DNA of 64,000 nt, from NCBI GenBank assembly GCA_963920665.1, contig OY987263.1:25036547-25100546 (forward strand), given 5' to 3'. The stretch comes from Straminergon stramineum. Its lineage: Eukaryota > Streptophyta > Bryopsida > Hypnales > Calliergonaceae. The notes under the pieces were generated by a model. It had not been told where the DNA came from, made no database searches, and was given only the letters and a program-made list of their open reading frames with translations. The translations under genes were made by a program, and so were the position numbers. Shown here one piece after another: positions 1 to 11,513 of this stretch (position 1 is its first letter; each line of letters opens with the position of its first letter).

Positions 1-48
1 ATTATATGGCCCTGATTATAATCACTTATAATGCATTTTAATCCAATC

Positions 49-981
49 TTAACCCCTAAATGTTTTCAACTACGTTTTCACCAAAAACGCTCCAAAACTG
101 TCATTTCTAGAACAAGTACCAAATTTTAGGAAAAAAACATTTTTGGACACATGTAACCATAAGATCTTGTACTAAAATTATTTGAGAAGACGTGGAAAAA
201 TTTTCAGAATTTTCCACCGTGTAGATTGTAAGATATTAGCGTTTGAATTAGCAAAAATCCTTTTTTTGGCCCTGTGAAAAATCAGGTAGCTGCACTTCAC
301 AAGGCCACATTTGTATGAAAAAAATTCCAAAATGGTGGTTACCCTTTGGAACCATTCTTCAAGGCAAGTTGCCTACGTTCTTGAAAAAATTCAAATCATT
401 TGAAATTGTACAACATATAGGAAAAAGAAAGTAAGTACAAAGAAGTAGAGAATGATTCAAAATACTAAATTGTGAAGAATTTTGTTATGGAATTGAAAAA
501 TTCCAATCCCAATGGTTGAAATGTTATAATTAAAAATCCACACCCTATGATTTTATTTTTTTTTTAAAATACTGAAAATTGAGTGAAATAATGAACTTCA
601 AAGTTTATTTTAGAATAGAGAATCCGAAACTACCCGCAAACTAAAACACCTCATAACTTTCATCTCATAAATCAAAATGGAATGATTCAAAGCTTTCCAT
701 GTACATATAAATCTAAAAAAACAATTTCAAATTTTTATTTCTTAAAAAAGTGTTTTTTTAAGAAATTTTAGGGCTGCCCGCTGAGCAATGAAAACCACAT
801 ATCATGCAATAACTTTTTAACCATGAAGTCAAAATTTATGAAAATTGTTGGGCCTTAAAGATACTCCTCGGGCACATGTTGTGTGAAAATTTCAAAGAAA
901 AATAAGAAAAACTCCATTCGTAGTGAGCTACCCAAAATCGCTATGTTGCCAAAAAACACAGTTTGGGCGTTTAGGGGTTAA
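49..981. mobile_element. TTAA-bounded MITE-like element, copy A
   Basis: The element begins TTAACCCCTAAATG and ends CGTTTAGGGGTTAA, giving a 12-bp inverted terminal repeat (TIR) with TTAA at both edges. It is 933 bp long, AT-rich and has no credible ORF. Most of its interior aligns by eye with copy C (11514-12353), and parts align with copy B (10069-11008), for example the stretch around TCATAAATCAAAATGGAATG near 662-681. A TTAA target site followed by a CCC-starting terminus is typical of the piggyBac superfamily. The superfamily assignment is inference from the ends alone, since no transposase is present. Confidence 0.7.
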
Positions 982-3090
982 GGGATGTAATTTGTTTTAA
1001 TGTAGAATAATCTTGTAGCCCTTTTAACAAGGAATCCAAAAATATAATTATGTACATGAAACAAATATTTTTGAAGACAATAATAGCATTAAAAAACTAA
1101 TTATATGAGTTTTTTTAATACATGTATCATAGGCTGAGCTAGGCAACTTTTGGGGCTTTCTAATAAAAATTTAATTTTAACTAGACCCAACTTCTTTGTA
1201 TATATTTTTAAAAACTATGCATAGGTGTTTCAATTCTTCATATATATTGTGAGTTTTTTTCTAAAATGTATGCAATTCAGCATTTTTTACATTTAATTTT
1301 CTTTTAATTTGGTCTTCACCTAGCTTTTTGGTCTTTTTAATTTGATATAATTTTAACAAAAGCTGTTCTCTAAGCTGTTTTAATGCCGATGACCCCTGTA
1401 TATAATACAAGAGTTGCGTACCCGGGCTTAGAATGTGGGAGGAAAGAAAAGAAAGGGGGAGGAAAGAAAGAGGAAGAGAAAAAAATTCAACAATTAAATC
1501 CTTATACCAATTTATTTTATGATTAGAACGGTGGTTCGTTGTCTCACAATATGGGAGTTCATGGCGGAGGAGGTAGAGCTTCTGGTGGGTGTGAACAGCG
1601 ATGCAAGTTCTGAGGTATGAGTTAACCCTTTCCAAACCCTCCCTAGGTCCCTAATCAGAAGCTAGTAGCGTGGGCCGAGGCCTACCCCTCAGTTAGACCC
1701 TTAGGAATGTAGGCCAGGTCATTTCCAGGGACACAAGCTTAGAGAAGAAGGCCATGGCTTTCCAGAACCCTAAAGCATGCCCAAATCGGATGGAAATTGA
1801 GAAAGTTATTGCCAAATGAAGTTTAGGGTCAAATTGGATGAGGAATAGCTAAACTCTGAGTTTGACAGTGAATTAGATATATTAAGAGGAAGCCCCCAAC
1901 TAGGGTCCAGGGCCGAAGAGAAAAGTCAATTACGAGTGGAAGGATAGGAGAAATTAGTGGATGAAGTTTGGGTGAGGCTTGGATGAAAATTCAATAGAAA
2001 TACCCGATCAGGGTCCAACTCCAGATCTGGTTAGGGTAAATCCTTGTGAACCATCCCTAGAAATTTAGAATCTTTTTGAATTGGGGAAATAGTAGTAATT
2101 GATGGATGAAGTTTGAAGAACCGACTAGCGGTCAAACTTCATCCGCCCATAACTTTGGCTAGGAAGGTGGGATAGGGTTGAGTTTTATGTTTTTAGAAAT
2201 GGCACAAGATGAAATAGAGGTTTCTTAGGTTAGTTCAGCCCTTGTGTAGGTTCTATCTAGATCATACAGTAGGCCATTCATTTAGTCGGCCAAAACATTG
2301 GAGGTAGATTAAGCGAATCTTGCAAATTTGGGGTCACTTAGGCACTTAGTAAAAAGATCCATTGTTTAGAAGGCACAATGGACCACACTTAAACACCCAA
2401 AAGTAGGAGTCACTTAGTTGAAACCCAGAACCTAGTTGTATTCGCGAATTACCAAGGGTGGGTAATTTGGCGCTCACACCTATTCTTCATTCATTTTCCC
2501 ACATTCAACTAGTCGCCTGTCATTTTGTCCTCTGAGTAGCTTCTTATCTTCTCCCTCACAATTGGTGATGCCCTGATATACTCCATCAAGTCCCACGTCA
2601 ACACATTGTCGTGATGAAAATATGTATACAATATAAAACTATTGATGAGTATTGCAATTGCTTGAGTTTGAATAAAGAACTGTGAAAGGGAAGAGATTGA
2701 AGCTAGAAAAAAGGGAGGTCATGGTGAAAACCATGGTTTCTATCAATGCTACTAAATACTACAACTTGTTAACAAATTTTGGGTTTACTGCATCTTGTCA
2801 CTAGCTAAAGGGTAGGTAGGTGGCGGATTGGTTGCTTATTTCCTACTCTCACTAGCAAGTGCCAAGTTGTGGATTGCCTATGGCATTCAACAGGCTCATT
2901 GGGATTCAAACCCAGACCGATAGGGCAGCCTTCAATGGACTTTGACAACCAATCAAGTCTGCAGCTTGGCAACCATTTGTTGATTGTTGACGGATTTATA
3001 CCTCCAATTGTGATTGTAGGACCCTATCTTTAGTTTTTTTCTACCCATTACCTACTAAGAAAGTTTTCAGTGAATTAATTTGGTTGTGTT
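982..3090. other. intergenic, nothing recognised
   Basis: Non-coding stretch with moderate AT bias. 1490-2560 is somewhat less AT-rich and could be old decayed sequence. No ORF carries a recognisable domain. A tRNA-like TTCAAAC box near 2897-2903 has no cloverleaf around it. Confidence 0.5.
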
Positions 3091-3264
3091 CACTGGAAGA
3101 AAACAGCCTCCATTTCAACGAAAACAACCCAAAGCAAAATGCAGTTTTCTACCCCAAAATGTAGAAACTACGTTGCAGTCAACGCAGTTTTTGCATTTTG
3201 GGGTAGAAAATTGCATTTTGCGTTGGGTTGTTTTCGTTGAAATGGAGGTTGTATTCTTCTAGTG
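3091..3264. repeat. foldback (long palindrome), MITE-like
   Basis: Two arms of about 84 bp (3091-3173 and about 3182-3264) are near-perfect inverted copies around a loop of less than 10 bp. The outer ends read CACTGGAAGAA and TTCTTCTAGTG, and the arms share CCTCCATTTCAACGAAAACA. The whole unit would form a single hairpin, the form of a foldback MITE or hairpin precursor. The 60-aa ORF inside it is a by-product of the palindrome. Confidence 0.85.
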
Positions 3265-3820
3265 GTTGTAGAAAAAAGAAGGATAAAGACTATTTTACAT
3301 TTCTTTTATCTTGTTTTGATGATTTGTAGCCCTTGTAGGATGTTGAGTTGGAGTTATGGGGAAAATGAATAGACTAGTAAGTGAAAAGTTGCCCATGTGG
3401 CTAAACATAAGCTAATGTGTCTTTTGGGAAGAAAGATAAGGAGGGAGGGGCTGCCTTCTTCTCCTTCATAGTTGTTTTGAGTTTTGTTAAGTTGGGATGT
3501 AGGTTTGGTGGGCAATTGAAAATGATGTACAAAGAATTTGGCTATGAAATTTTGGGAAATTGTACTTGTTTTTGTAATTCTAAAAATCCTCACTTAACCC
3601 ATTTGGACTTAGTATGGAAAAGTTATGCTTGGATGAGTGAGAGATGGTCAACTACCTTAGGATTTTAGAGATAGAAATTTTGAATGTCTTTCATAGATTC
3701 ATTAGGAAGTTGATGGTTTTGAAATTTGGCGTAGTTGGGTATCGAGTTTTTATCTTCCTAAAAAATATGGAAAGCTTAATTTGGAACTAAGACGTGGAAG
3801 ATATGAGTCTTGAAGCGAGG
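3265..3820. other. intergenic, nothing recognised
   Basis: AT-rich sequence between the foldback and the 190-bp tandem repeat. Short ORFs on both strands overlap each other and show no family features. Confidence 0.5.
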
Positions 3821-4310
3821 TAGTGTGGAGTTGCCACTAGTTTTTTTGAGTCCTAACTTCAAAGTGTCATGTAAGATGGAGTGTTTTGAGTTTTGAGTTG
3901 AAATTTGAAAATGTTATGTATTACAATTTTATCTTTCTAGAAAGTTATTATTCAAAAAATTTAGAGCTTTTATGAGTGAGATATTTGTTTAAGAGCAAAG
4001 GGGTGTAGAGCTGCCACTAGTTTTTTGAGTCCTAACTTTAGAGCATCATGCAAGATGGAGTGTTTTGAGCTAAAATTTGGAATTGTTATGTATGAAGAAT
4101 TTTTCTTTCCAAAAAGTTATGACTCAAAGTATTTTGAGCTTTTATGAGCAAGATATTCCTTTAGGAGCGTAGAAGTGATGAGGTCCCATCTATTTTGAAG
4201 ACAAAATGTTGATCAACCATGGCAGCTAGAGAATATCATGTTTTGATTTGAATTTTGGAGAAGTTATAAATCTTTAAGTTAGCTTTCCAGAAAGCTCTTA
4301 CACTCTTTAT
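3821..4310. repeat. diverged tandem repeat, about 190-bp period
   Basis: The block starting at 3821 (GTGTGGAGTTGCCACTAG) recurs 190 bp later at 4011 (GTGTAGAGCTGCCACTAG). Both are followed by a TGAGTCCTAACTT segment and an AAGATGGAGTGTTTTGAG segment. A third, strongly diverged unit follows to about 4310. The array is AT-rich and non-coding, and its origin is unknown. Confidence 0.75.
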
Positions 4311-4389
4311 TAGGAATTTTAATACAACTATGGCACCCATTTGAGTGCTAACTACTTCACAAAGAGTTTATATGGCTTCTTTTTGAAAT

Positions 4390-4660
4390 GGTATATAGCT
4401 TATGTTTCTTTATACATGGTGTATATAGGTATGAGTATACATTGAGATATATGTATTATATATGTATATGAGTATACTTTGTATTACATATATTATACCT
4501 ACATGTATACACATTGACATACAACAACACATATGCAACTTGGTATGAATACATCTTATGAATATAGATATATCTTAATTCATATGGGTATTGATACAAA
4601 TTGATTTATATGTATGTTATATAAAGAATATATACTTGTATACGAAGCCTTCTATACTTA
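4390..4660. repeat. low-complexity TATA/ATAC-rich stretch
   Basis: Irregular alternation of ATAT, GTATAC and TATG words, a degenerate microsatellite-like region with no other signal. Confidence 0.6.
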
Positions 4661-4739
4661 TATTTTTATTTTATTTATAGTAGTTCCTCATCTCTTTAGC
4701 CATATCTAGTTGCAGCTAGAAACCTAGAGTTTCCTAAAG

Positions 4740-4976
4740 CAAACTTTCTCATATCTGATAGCGTAGCCCATGCTCACCAAGTATCCATTGTAAGGGATTA
4801 GTGTTCTTGTAGGATAGGATGTATCTATAGTAGAGATCCGTCTTGGGTTTGTATGCCAGTGACGCCTCGAGGTTGTTAATGCGAACAAATGAGTTGTTGT
4901 CCACTTTCATTACATAGTCGAAGTGCATGCCCAGTGCAACACCATAACAAAACATGGTAAAAAAAACCATAGTCAA
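4740..4976 (-). pseudogene. truncated GT31-like glycosyltransferase pseudogene
   Basis: The minus-strand translation keeps HFDYVMKV followed by a degraded DXD region, then SLAYKPKTDLYY and a KNTNP segment. These match residues of about 175-245 of the intact gene at 13702-14730. The nucleotide-sugar/metal-binding Asp triad reads D-N-N instead of D-D-D. One extra C in AATCCCTTACAATGG (intact: AACCCTTACAATGG) shifts the frame, after which the homologous GY..SMGY segment continues in another frame. The N-terminal half, membrane anchor and C-terminal third are missing. It is a dead partial duplicate. The flanking DNA shares a further 58-bp block with the intact locus (see 5908-5965). Confidence 0.85.
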
Positions 4977-5907
4977 AATTGAGTGTGGTTCTTTTGACCA
5001 CGTTTCGGTACATGTGTGCCTAGCGGGCCTTTAATTAGCTTCTTTCTCTTCTTTTCAAGACCTTTCCAACGGTATATTACACGCCTCCAAATCCCAAAAA
5101 TTGTAGTCAGAAACCACAAAAAACCTCGGTTGTGTGCATAGTGGGTCTATACAAAAACATGGTGATTGCAAGAAATACTTCATGTTTTTGGCTCAAAAAC
5201 GCAATTTTTGGCGATAGGATTAGTAGTACTACAAACTACTATCAATCTCACACATCAACGTGCACCTTCGAATCTCAACTGTCGATTTGGGGCTACTATA
5301 GATCTAAACTGTTGATTTAGTACTATACAATATCATGTAGTACTATAGACTACTATAGAGTACTGTAGAAGCCATTGGGAGTAGAAAATAGCAAAAAAGG
5401 GGTCTATCAACCTTTTCATTTTTAGTAATTCAAAAAAAATTCAAAAAATTCCCCCCCAAAAGCCATTTTTGTTGGCAAGCCTGTTTTTGCATTGCACCAA
5501 AAATTTCTTCAAGGAAAATTTTCCCCTACCCGAAAAATGTGTGCGAACAATAGTCACTTTGGCCCCATGTAGACACCTCATGCAAATTTTTTTTGGCAAA
5601 AAACTCTTCGTCCATCATTGGAATGCGAGTACACATCTAGCTCCTCCAATTTATGGCTTTCAATTCTCATTTTTGGTAAAACATCGGAGCCCCCCCCCCC
5701 CAATGGCCATGTAGACACTTAATCAAGGGCACATTAAAAATAGGAAATGAATTTTTTTTAAATCCAAAAAATTATGGAATGTGTGAACGTTTATGTGTAC
5801 CTTCATTCCAAATTTCGAGACAAATGGACTCATGATGCAAAAGTTATGACCAGAAAACCATGTGTCCAAGGGCAAGGGGACAAAAATAGGACAAGTATTT
5901 CCTGCAA
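4977..5907. other. intergenic, no gene seen
   Basis: Mixed-composition DNA between the pseudogene and the shared 58-bp block. It contains TAGTACTAC/CTACTATAG-type words around 5220-5370 and a run of 13 C near 5690-5702. No coding or RNA signal is recognised. Confidence 0.45.
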
Positions 5908-5965
5908 TCACCCTAGTTGGGGCCCATTGTCTTGGCAAGATTGGAGAAGAATTGGAACCATGTGT
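5908..5965 (+). pseudogene. 58-bp coding-like fragment shared with 15203-15260
   Basis: This block matches 15203-15260 at roughly 50 of 58 positions. In one frame both copies stay open and read L-V/A-G-A-H-C-L-G-K-I/F-G-E-E-L-E. Several differences are at third codon positions, as expected of descent from a coding exon. The core faintly resembles the GAH-LG haem-ligand region of class I peroxidases, but that is only a suggestion. The other copy lies 0.5 kb downstream of the intact GT31-like gene. Confidence 0.4.
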
Positions 5966-7793
5966 AACTCAAAGTACGTTCTTAGTTAGTGTTATGAAAG
6001 AACAACTCTTAACAAATAAAAGCACAGTAAAATTCATGGTAGGGCCCTTCTTGTTGAGTAGGCTTGGTAGATAATAGACAAGAAGTGTTTGTAGGAGCAA
6101 CAATGCAAATCCCATTCTTCCCTCGTTTGCTCTAGGGTTAAAGTTAAGCAACTTGAAGTGGTTGCCTTGTCTCCATAATCATCATAAATTTGCATCATTT
6201 ATCGTATTGGAATTCTAGGCTTTGCAATTCTTTTTTTACACAGTAGCATGAAAGCCGGAAGGTGATAGTCAAAATTAGCAACACTACTCTTTCCTAATGC
6301 ATGTTGATGAAGACCATTACAAATAGCGCCTCTGAAACTCTCGAATGTTCATTTTGCTTGATTTTGTGTTTATGTATAAGATGATGTTTATCCACTTGTT
6401 ATCGCAAGTGATGGAATATGCCTGGAGCAAAGACCAAAGTTATCTTCATGCCACGTCCACCTCCATGTAGTTTCAATGGTTAAGAGAACTAGTTTGAATG
6501 AACATGCTATATGCAATAACTACAAAACAACAATCTTTGCCATAGCTTAGCACTCAGTACAAATAAGCCCTTAGTACTATTATTTCAAAAAGAAAGAGGG
6601 AAGTCAATTTCTAATTTACTTCTCAATTCTTGTACCCTTGTATATTACATCCAATCTTTGAAGCAATATTTATCCATCCGTTTGGATGTTACATCATTAA
6701 ACACTATTTTTATAACTATATGATTTCTATTTTCTAGCATCATGTTGGTGTCAAGTGGCATTCATAATGGGACAAACTGATTTGAGTGTGCCACCATGCA
6801 TTGATTATGGCACCAACATGGAGGTCATCATTAATTCCTAGTGCTATATTGTTTCAATTCCATGCCAACTATACTTGCCATCATGCCTTGGGATGCCACA
6901 AAGGTTGTTATCATCACTTCTTGAGAGTGTTTCCCTTGTATTGAGTGCTCCTTAAACAAACATTCAATACTTCATAAGTACTTGTAACCATTGCCTTACG
7001 TTGTTTTAATGCCTAAGTAGCAGGCCCTATTATAGCCTCATTTTCTCTCTAATGACTACTTTTGACATGTAGTTATAACTCTTTGTTTGGTTTAATAGAC
7101 TAAAATATTAACATTTCTAGAATAAATAAATATCTACGACCCCGGAGTTTTTGTAACATTCTATATTATAAAATCTTAAACAAAAATAGCTATATACTAA
7201 TTACTCCGTAGTGAGGACACTACGTTAAAAACTACCCTTACTATTGCAAAACTAACCCCTACAAATTCTTGCCTAAAACATAAACCGTCTAAACAAGAGA
7301 CTAAAGAAAGTCTAGGATTGGTTAGACCTAGATAAAGCTATTTTCATCAATTTAAAATTTTATAGTTTATTCACATTGTCCTAAAAAATTATGTGCTAAA
7401 GAAACTAGAATCTTTTTTCAATTTCTAACAAGATCCACAAAACTAAAGTAGTTTAAAAATAGGTCACATGCTTAAATACTTATTGGATTAGTAATGGGTG
7501 GTTACCTTATAAGGTAGACAAACCCATTTCCAACCCTACACCCAATTATGCCCTCACGTACCAAGGTGATATATTCTAACAAACAAAATGTATACCAATT
7601 GTATATATACCAACTTAAATGAATGGGAATAGATGTTCCAACCTTAAGAAGGATTAAGGTTAGTCCACAACTGGCAAACCTTTGTTGTCTTATTTTCACC
7701 AAAGAATATTTAGAGGGATATAGTTGCAAAAGCCCAAATCTATCAATTGTGATGAAATTTTGCAAAAAACAACATTACTATCATACTAAAATA
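5966..7793. other. intergenic, nothing recognised
   Basis: AT-rich sequence with no plausible exon series, RNA gene or clear repeat. Confidence 0.5.
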
Positions 7794-8007
7794 GGAAATT
7801 TCATGAATAAAAATGGTATATTCCTTACACCATTTTCAAACCGCCCGGGCTAAATCATAAAAGTGCCATATAGGATAGGCATACATTTTAGTATGCGCGG
7901 TCTTAACCATAAAAGTGACATCTAGGACATGTATACATTTTAGATTGCATGATCTAAGCCGTAAAAATGCCAAATTTGTGGAATGGTGCCATTTCAACAT
8001 AATTCCC
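7794..8007. mobile_element. small TIR element, degraded sister of 9095-9419
   Basis: The left end GGAAATTTCATGAATAAAAA and the right end CCATTTCAACATAATTCCC are degraded inverted repeats resembling the ends of the 9095-9419 element. Inside are about 60-bp repeated phrases (ATAAAAGTGCC..., then ATAAAAGTGAC...). It is non-autonomous with no ORF. Confidence 0.45.
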
Positions 8008-8095
8008 GATTAAAGTAACTATAAGTAACTAATGAAAGAGACATTTTTCAAGTTCCACTATCTCCATGGCGTAATGATAAAATTTGATGAAATTA

Positions 8096-8990
8096 TAAAC
8101 CCCTAAACTTTTAAGGTGATTTGAGGTCCAAAATTTCTTCAAAATACTTATACCTCAAGCAAGGCTAAAATGTTTATCAATATTTATTCTTTAATACATC
8201 CAACCATAAAAAAAAATTCATTTACATAATCAAATTCATCCTCCCCAAATTTGAGATTGAAATTCCCCATGTGTGTAAACTTCAAAAATTAGGCTTTTAA
8301 AGTCCTTCCTAAAGGTGAAATTTGTCTTTCCACCTTTTTAGAAGAAAAAAAGTACATCCTATAACTAGTGTAATTCAGTCAATAGGTTGCAAAATGTATC
8401 AAGAATACATAAAAAGAAAATTACTCAAAATCCTTTCACATTCATCCTTAAAAAATTTACAAAATAGAAGGTAGTACATGATGAAAGAATAAAAGAAATT
8501 TATAATTACTTTAACAAGAAAATGAGAATTATCAATCGCAATGGTGAGCAATATATATCCATGGGGATTTATTTTTTTCATAAAATAAATTGTATACAAT
8601 AAACAACTTCATAAATATTTTATGCCTTTCTTACCCACAATATAAAACTCCTCATAACATTCATCTCATTAGTCAATAACTGGATGATTCAAAGGTTTCT
8701 TAGTAGGAAACATCTATGTAGCCAAATAAAATTAATTACTATATTTTTAGGATATATTTAAGCTTCCTGTTTTTACATTAAAAATTTGAAAACAAACCTT
8801 GCATATAAATTTTGCAATAATGATTGGAATGACATATAACAAACCTTTGTATGTAGAGTATCTTGAGTAGAAGCTATCCTTATATCCTAGAAGTTTTATG
8901 CAAAATTTTCAAGATATGAGCTAGGAAATGAGCTTGCCTAAGTTATCCAAAAGTCCAAAGTGGTCTTAGTCTTTAGTCTCATAGAGGGTA
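8096..8990. mobile_element. degraded TTAA-type element, copy F
   Basis: The interior follows the same order as copy A: a CAATGGTGAG segment, then CTCCTCATAACATTCATCTC, GGATGATTCAAAG and a GAGCTTGCC segment. The left end ATAAACCCCTAAAC is a mutated version of TTAACCCCTAAA. The right end is unclear, about 8990. It is an old, eroded member of the family. Confidence 0.45.
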
Positions 8991-9094
8991 ATGAACTCAA
9001 GAGAAATGAGAAATCAAACACAAATAGTCTTGTAATTTTTTGACTCTCAAATCAAGAATTTGCACTCTATAGTTGACTCTCAAATCAATAAATA

Positions 9095-9419
9095 GTCAAT
9101 TTCATTAAAATGTCCCTATTCCATTGAAATGGCACGTCATTTCGCTACTTTGGCATTTTAAAGGTTTAGACCGCGTGGTCTGAAATCTAAACCTGTCTTA
9201 GATGTTAGAAATCTAAACATGTCCTAAATGTTTGAAATCTAGATATACCATAGATAATTTAGACCGTGTGGTTTGAAATCTATAAAATTTCTAGATTTGT
9301 GAAATCTACATGTGTCCTAAATGTAAGAAATCTACGTCAATCCTAGATATCCCTTTATAGTTTAGAGTGCACAGTCTGAAAAATGGCACACGGAATACCG
9401 CCATTTTAACGAAATTGAC
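9095..9419. mobile_element. TIR element with 26-bp internal tandem repeat
   Basis: GTCAATTTCATTAAAATG at the left faces CATTTTAACGAAATTGAC at the right, an imperfect 18-bp TIR. The word GAAATCTA recurs at 9182, 9208, 9234, 9275, 9301 and 9327, so most spacings are exactly 26 bp. The two phrases TTTAGACCGCGTGGTCTG and TTTAGACCGTGTGGTTTG frame the arrays. No ORF. The superfamily is not determined. Confidence 0.65.
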
Positions 9420-10068
9420 CATATAAGTTCCAAAGTTGAGAATGTGGGGTACTACATACAGTTCACTAAGTGACTCACCTGAAAAAGGAAAATCTTTGAA
9501 GTCTTAACTCTCAATGGTTGCTCTTGAAAACGAGTAAGTCATACAGCTGCTCTCTCAAGTCCATTTTGTAGTGTCCATTTGGGGGTGTGCTTCCATACTT
9601 ACCGCCTTCTCTTCTTTTGGCCCATGTGATGTGAAACCACGTTACGGTACTCTTCAGTTTTGCGCACGGCGACACTTTTCTAAACTACTTTCAGTCTTTC
9701 ACTAGCCTGCCGTAAGTTACTTGCCTACTTTTTCCAGAAAGCCACGTCACTCTTTTTCTCGCCACATACTTTGCAATAACTCTAGGCACCCACATAGGTT
9801 AGTCAAAACAAAATTGGCATCCCGATTTCTTGATGTTTTAGCACGAGCAACTTGGACGGAATGATGCGGCATCATGTGCTTGGAATGAGAAAAGCAAACA
9901 CTGTTTGCCACACGGCCCCGGTGAAACAGGATTCGACGGACCCTGGAATCAAGCATCACAGTGGGGGGATTGACAGAGCAGAGCGGCGACTCCGAGGCTA
10001 TCCTTGTACCGACAAGTCCAATCGCACCCCGCAGAGATGCCCAACTCTCACCCCCGAATAAGTTAAGC
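9420..10068. other. GC-richer single-copy stretch, no gene recognised
   Basis: Composition approaches that of the genic islands, especially 9600-10060. A 125-aa minus ORF (9747-10124) runs into transposon copy B, so it is not a conserved gene. Together with 11009-11320 it looks like one unique block split by insertion of copy B. It might be a promoter or a decayed exon region. Confidence 0.4.
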
Positions 10069-11008
10069 TTAACCCCTAAAGGACCAAGGCGTTTTTTCTG
10101 CAAAAAAACACTCAAAACTGCCATTTTTAGAGCAAAGAGTAAAAAAACTTGAAAATCTTGTTTTTTTCACATCTAACCATAGGATCTTAAACCTAAATAG
10201 TATGAAAATGTGTGGAAAAAATTTCAGAAATTTTGACTGCATAGATTGCAAGATATCTGCGTTTAAAGTGAAGAAAACAAGTTTTTCCACACATTGCGGG
10301 ACTAGGTTATTTGACTTTGAACCTTCTTAACTTTAATTTTTTGCACTATAGAGTTTTGAGCTTTAAATCTTTATGGTGGAGAATTGAGTTGAGAGTCTAG
10401 GAAAAAAAAATACAATAAAAATTGAATTTTGATTCTTTAAAAAATTGTTAAGTAGAAGTAGGTACAAGATAGAAGGAAAATCTAAATTATTGATATCTCT
10501 AAGATGGAATTAAAATGCACTAATCCCAATGGTGAGATTGTTCTAGAAAGAAAATAAAACCACATGGACCTTTTTTTCTTGAAAAATTGTAAAAATGGCA
10601 TTCAGAAATGAATCCTACAAGTTATTTTTTCAGGAAGATGCTCTAATTGCCCGAAAAACAAGATTGTCTATAACTTTCTCATAACAAATCCAAATGGAAT
10701 AAATCAAAGCTTTCCATGTAGACAAAAATGTAATCTATAAGGGAAAAAATTAAAAAATTCCAATTTTTGAAACTTTTTTTTGTTGCCCCCTCTCCCTTGT
10801 TTTGAGCTTATTTGGGCATAACTTTTGTTCTTGGGCATAACTTTTGTTCTTGGGTACCAAATGAAAAAAAAATTACATTCCCACAAAGCTCATCAGTTTT
10901 TCTATCTTCATAAAAAGTTTCAAAAAATCAGGACAAAAATTGAGACTGTAGGTACCTGCCCGAAATCTCATTTGTCCCCCAAAGGGACAATGGTCCTTTA
11001 GGGGTTAA
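10069..11008. mobile_element. TTAA-bounded MITE-like element, copy B (best preserved)
   Basis: The left end TTAACCCCTAAAGGACCA (10069-10086) and right end TGGTCCTTTAGGGGTTAA (10991-11008) are a perfect 18-bp inverted repeat, with TTAA at each outer edge. It is 940 bp long and AT-rich with no transposase. Its interior shares AAATGGAATAAATCAAAGC and TTTCCATGTA with copy A, so they are related. The perfect TIR suggests it is the youngest copy in the window. The TTAA-CCC terminus is piggyBac-like. Confidence 0.85.
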
Positions 11009-11513
11009 GTGAACTTTGTCATCAACAACCCAATGGACGGGACAGTACTGATGGACAAACAAATAGTATATCCACTGAAGAAATAGTATCAAACCTCCCC
11101 TCTGGCCCGCTCTTGGCTCTTGCCAAGCTCGGCGTCTCCTTCCCGGCACCTGCTCGACTGCAGATTTCAACTCCACCCCCGCAGTGTGCGCAATCTTACC
11201 AGCTGATGAAGTTAGACCACCAACGGTTCAGATCTGTTCTAGATATTCGATCGCTGCTAGATCATACACACGGTGTTGTGCAGCTGAGGGAGTGAGGGGT
11301 TGAGAAAAACGAATATCCTCCTACTGAGCTGCCCACGGTCCCGTGACAGGACTTGCAGACATTAACTTACAAGTACAGATCAGGATAACAATCCGATCAC
11401 GCTCTGCTGTATTATAATACTCTTTACTGTCACCGCCTTCGCGCTCAATAGAAAGTGATAATATAGAGTTCTGTAGCACTGTGCTGATACTGTGTTTGTG
11501 TGTAAAAGTGTCA
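11009..11513. other. GC-richer unique spacer between two elements
   Basis: Continues the unique block at 9420-10068 on the far side of copy B. Overlapping short ORFs on both strands give no recognisable protein. Confidence 0.4.

Noticed and set aside
2880..2920. tRNA-like B box (GGATTCAAACCC) near 2895
   Set aside because: No matching A box, acceptor stem or cloverleaf on either strand.
3080..3262. 60-aa ORF
   Set aside because: It is produced by the foldback palindrome; its two halves are reverse complements.
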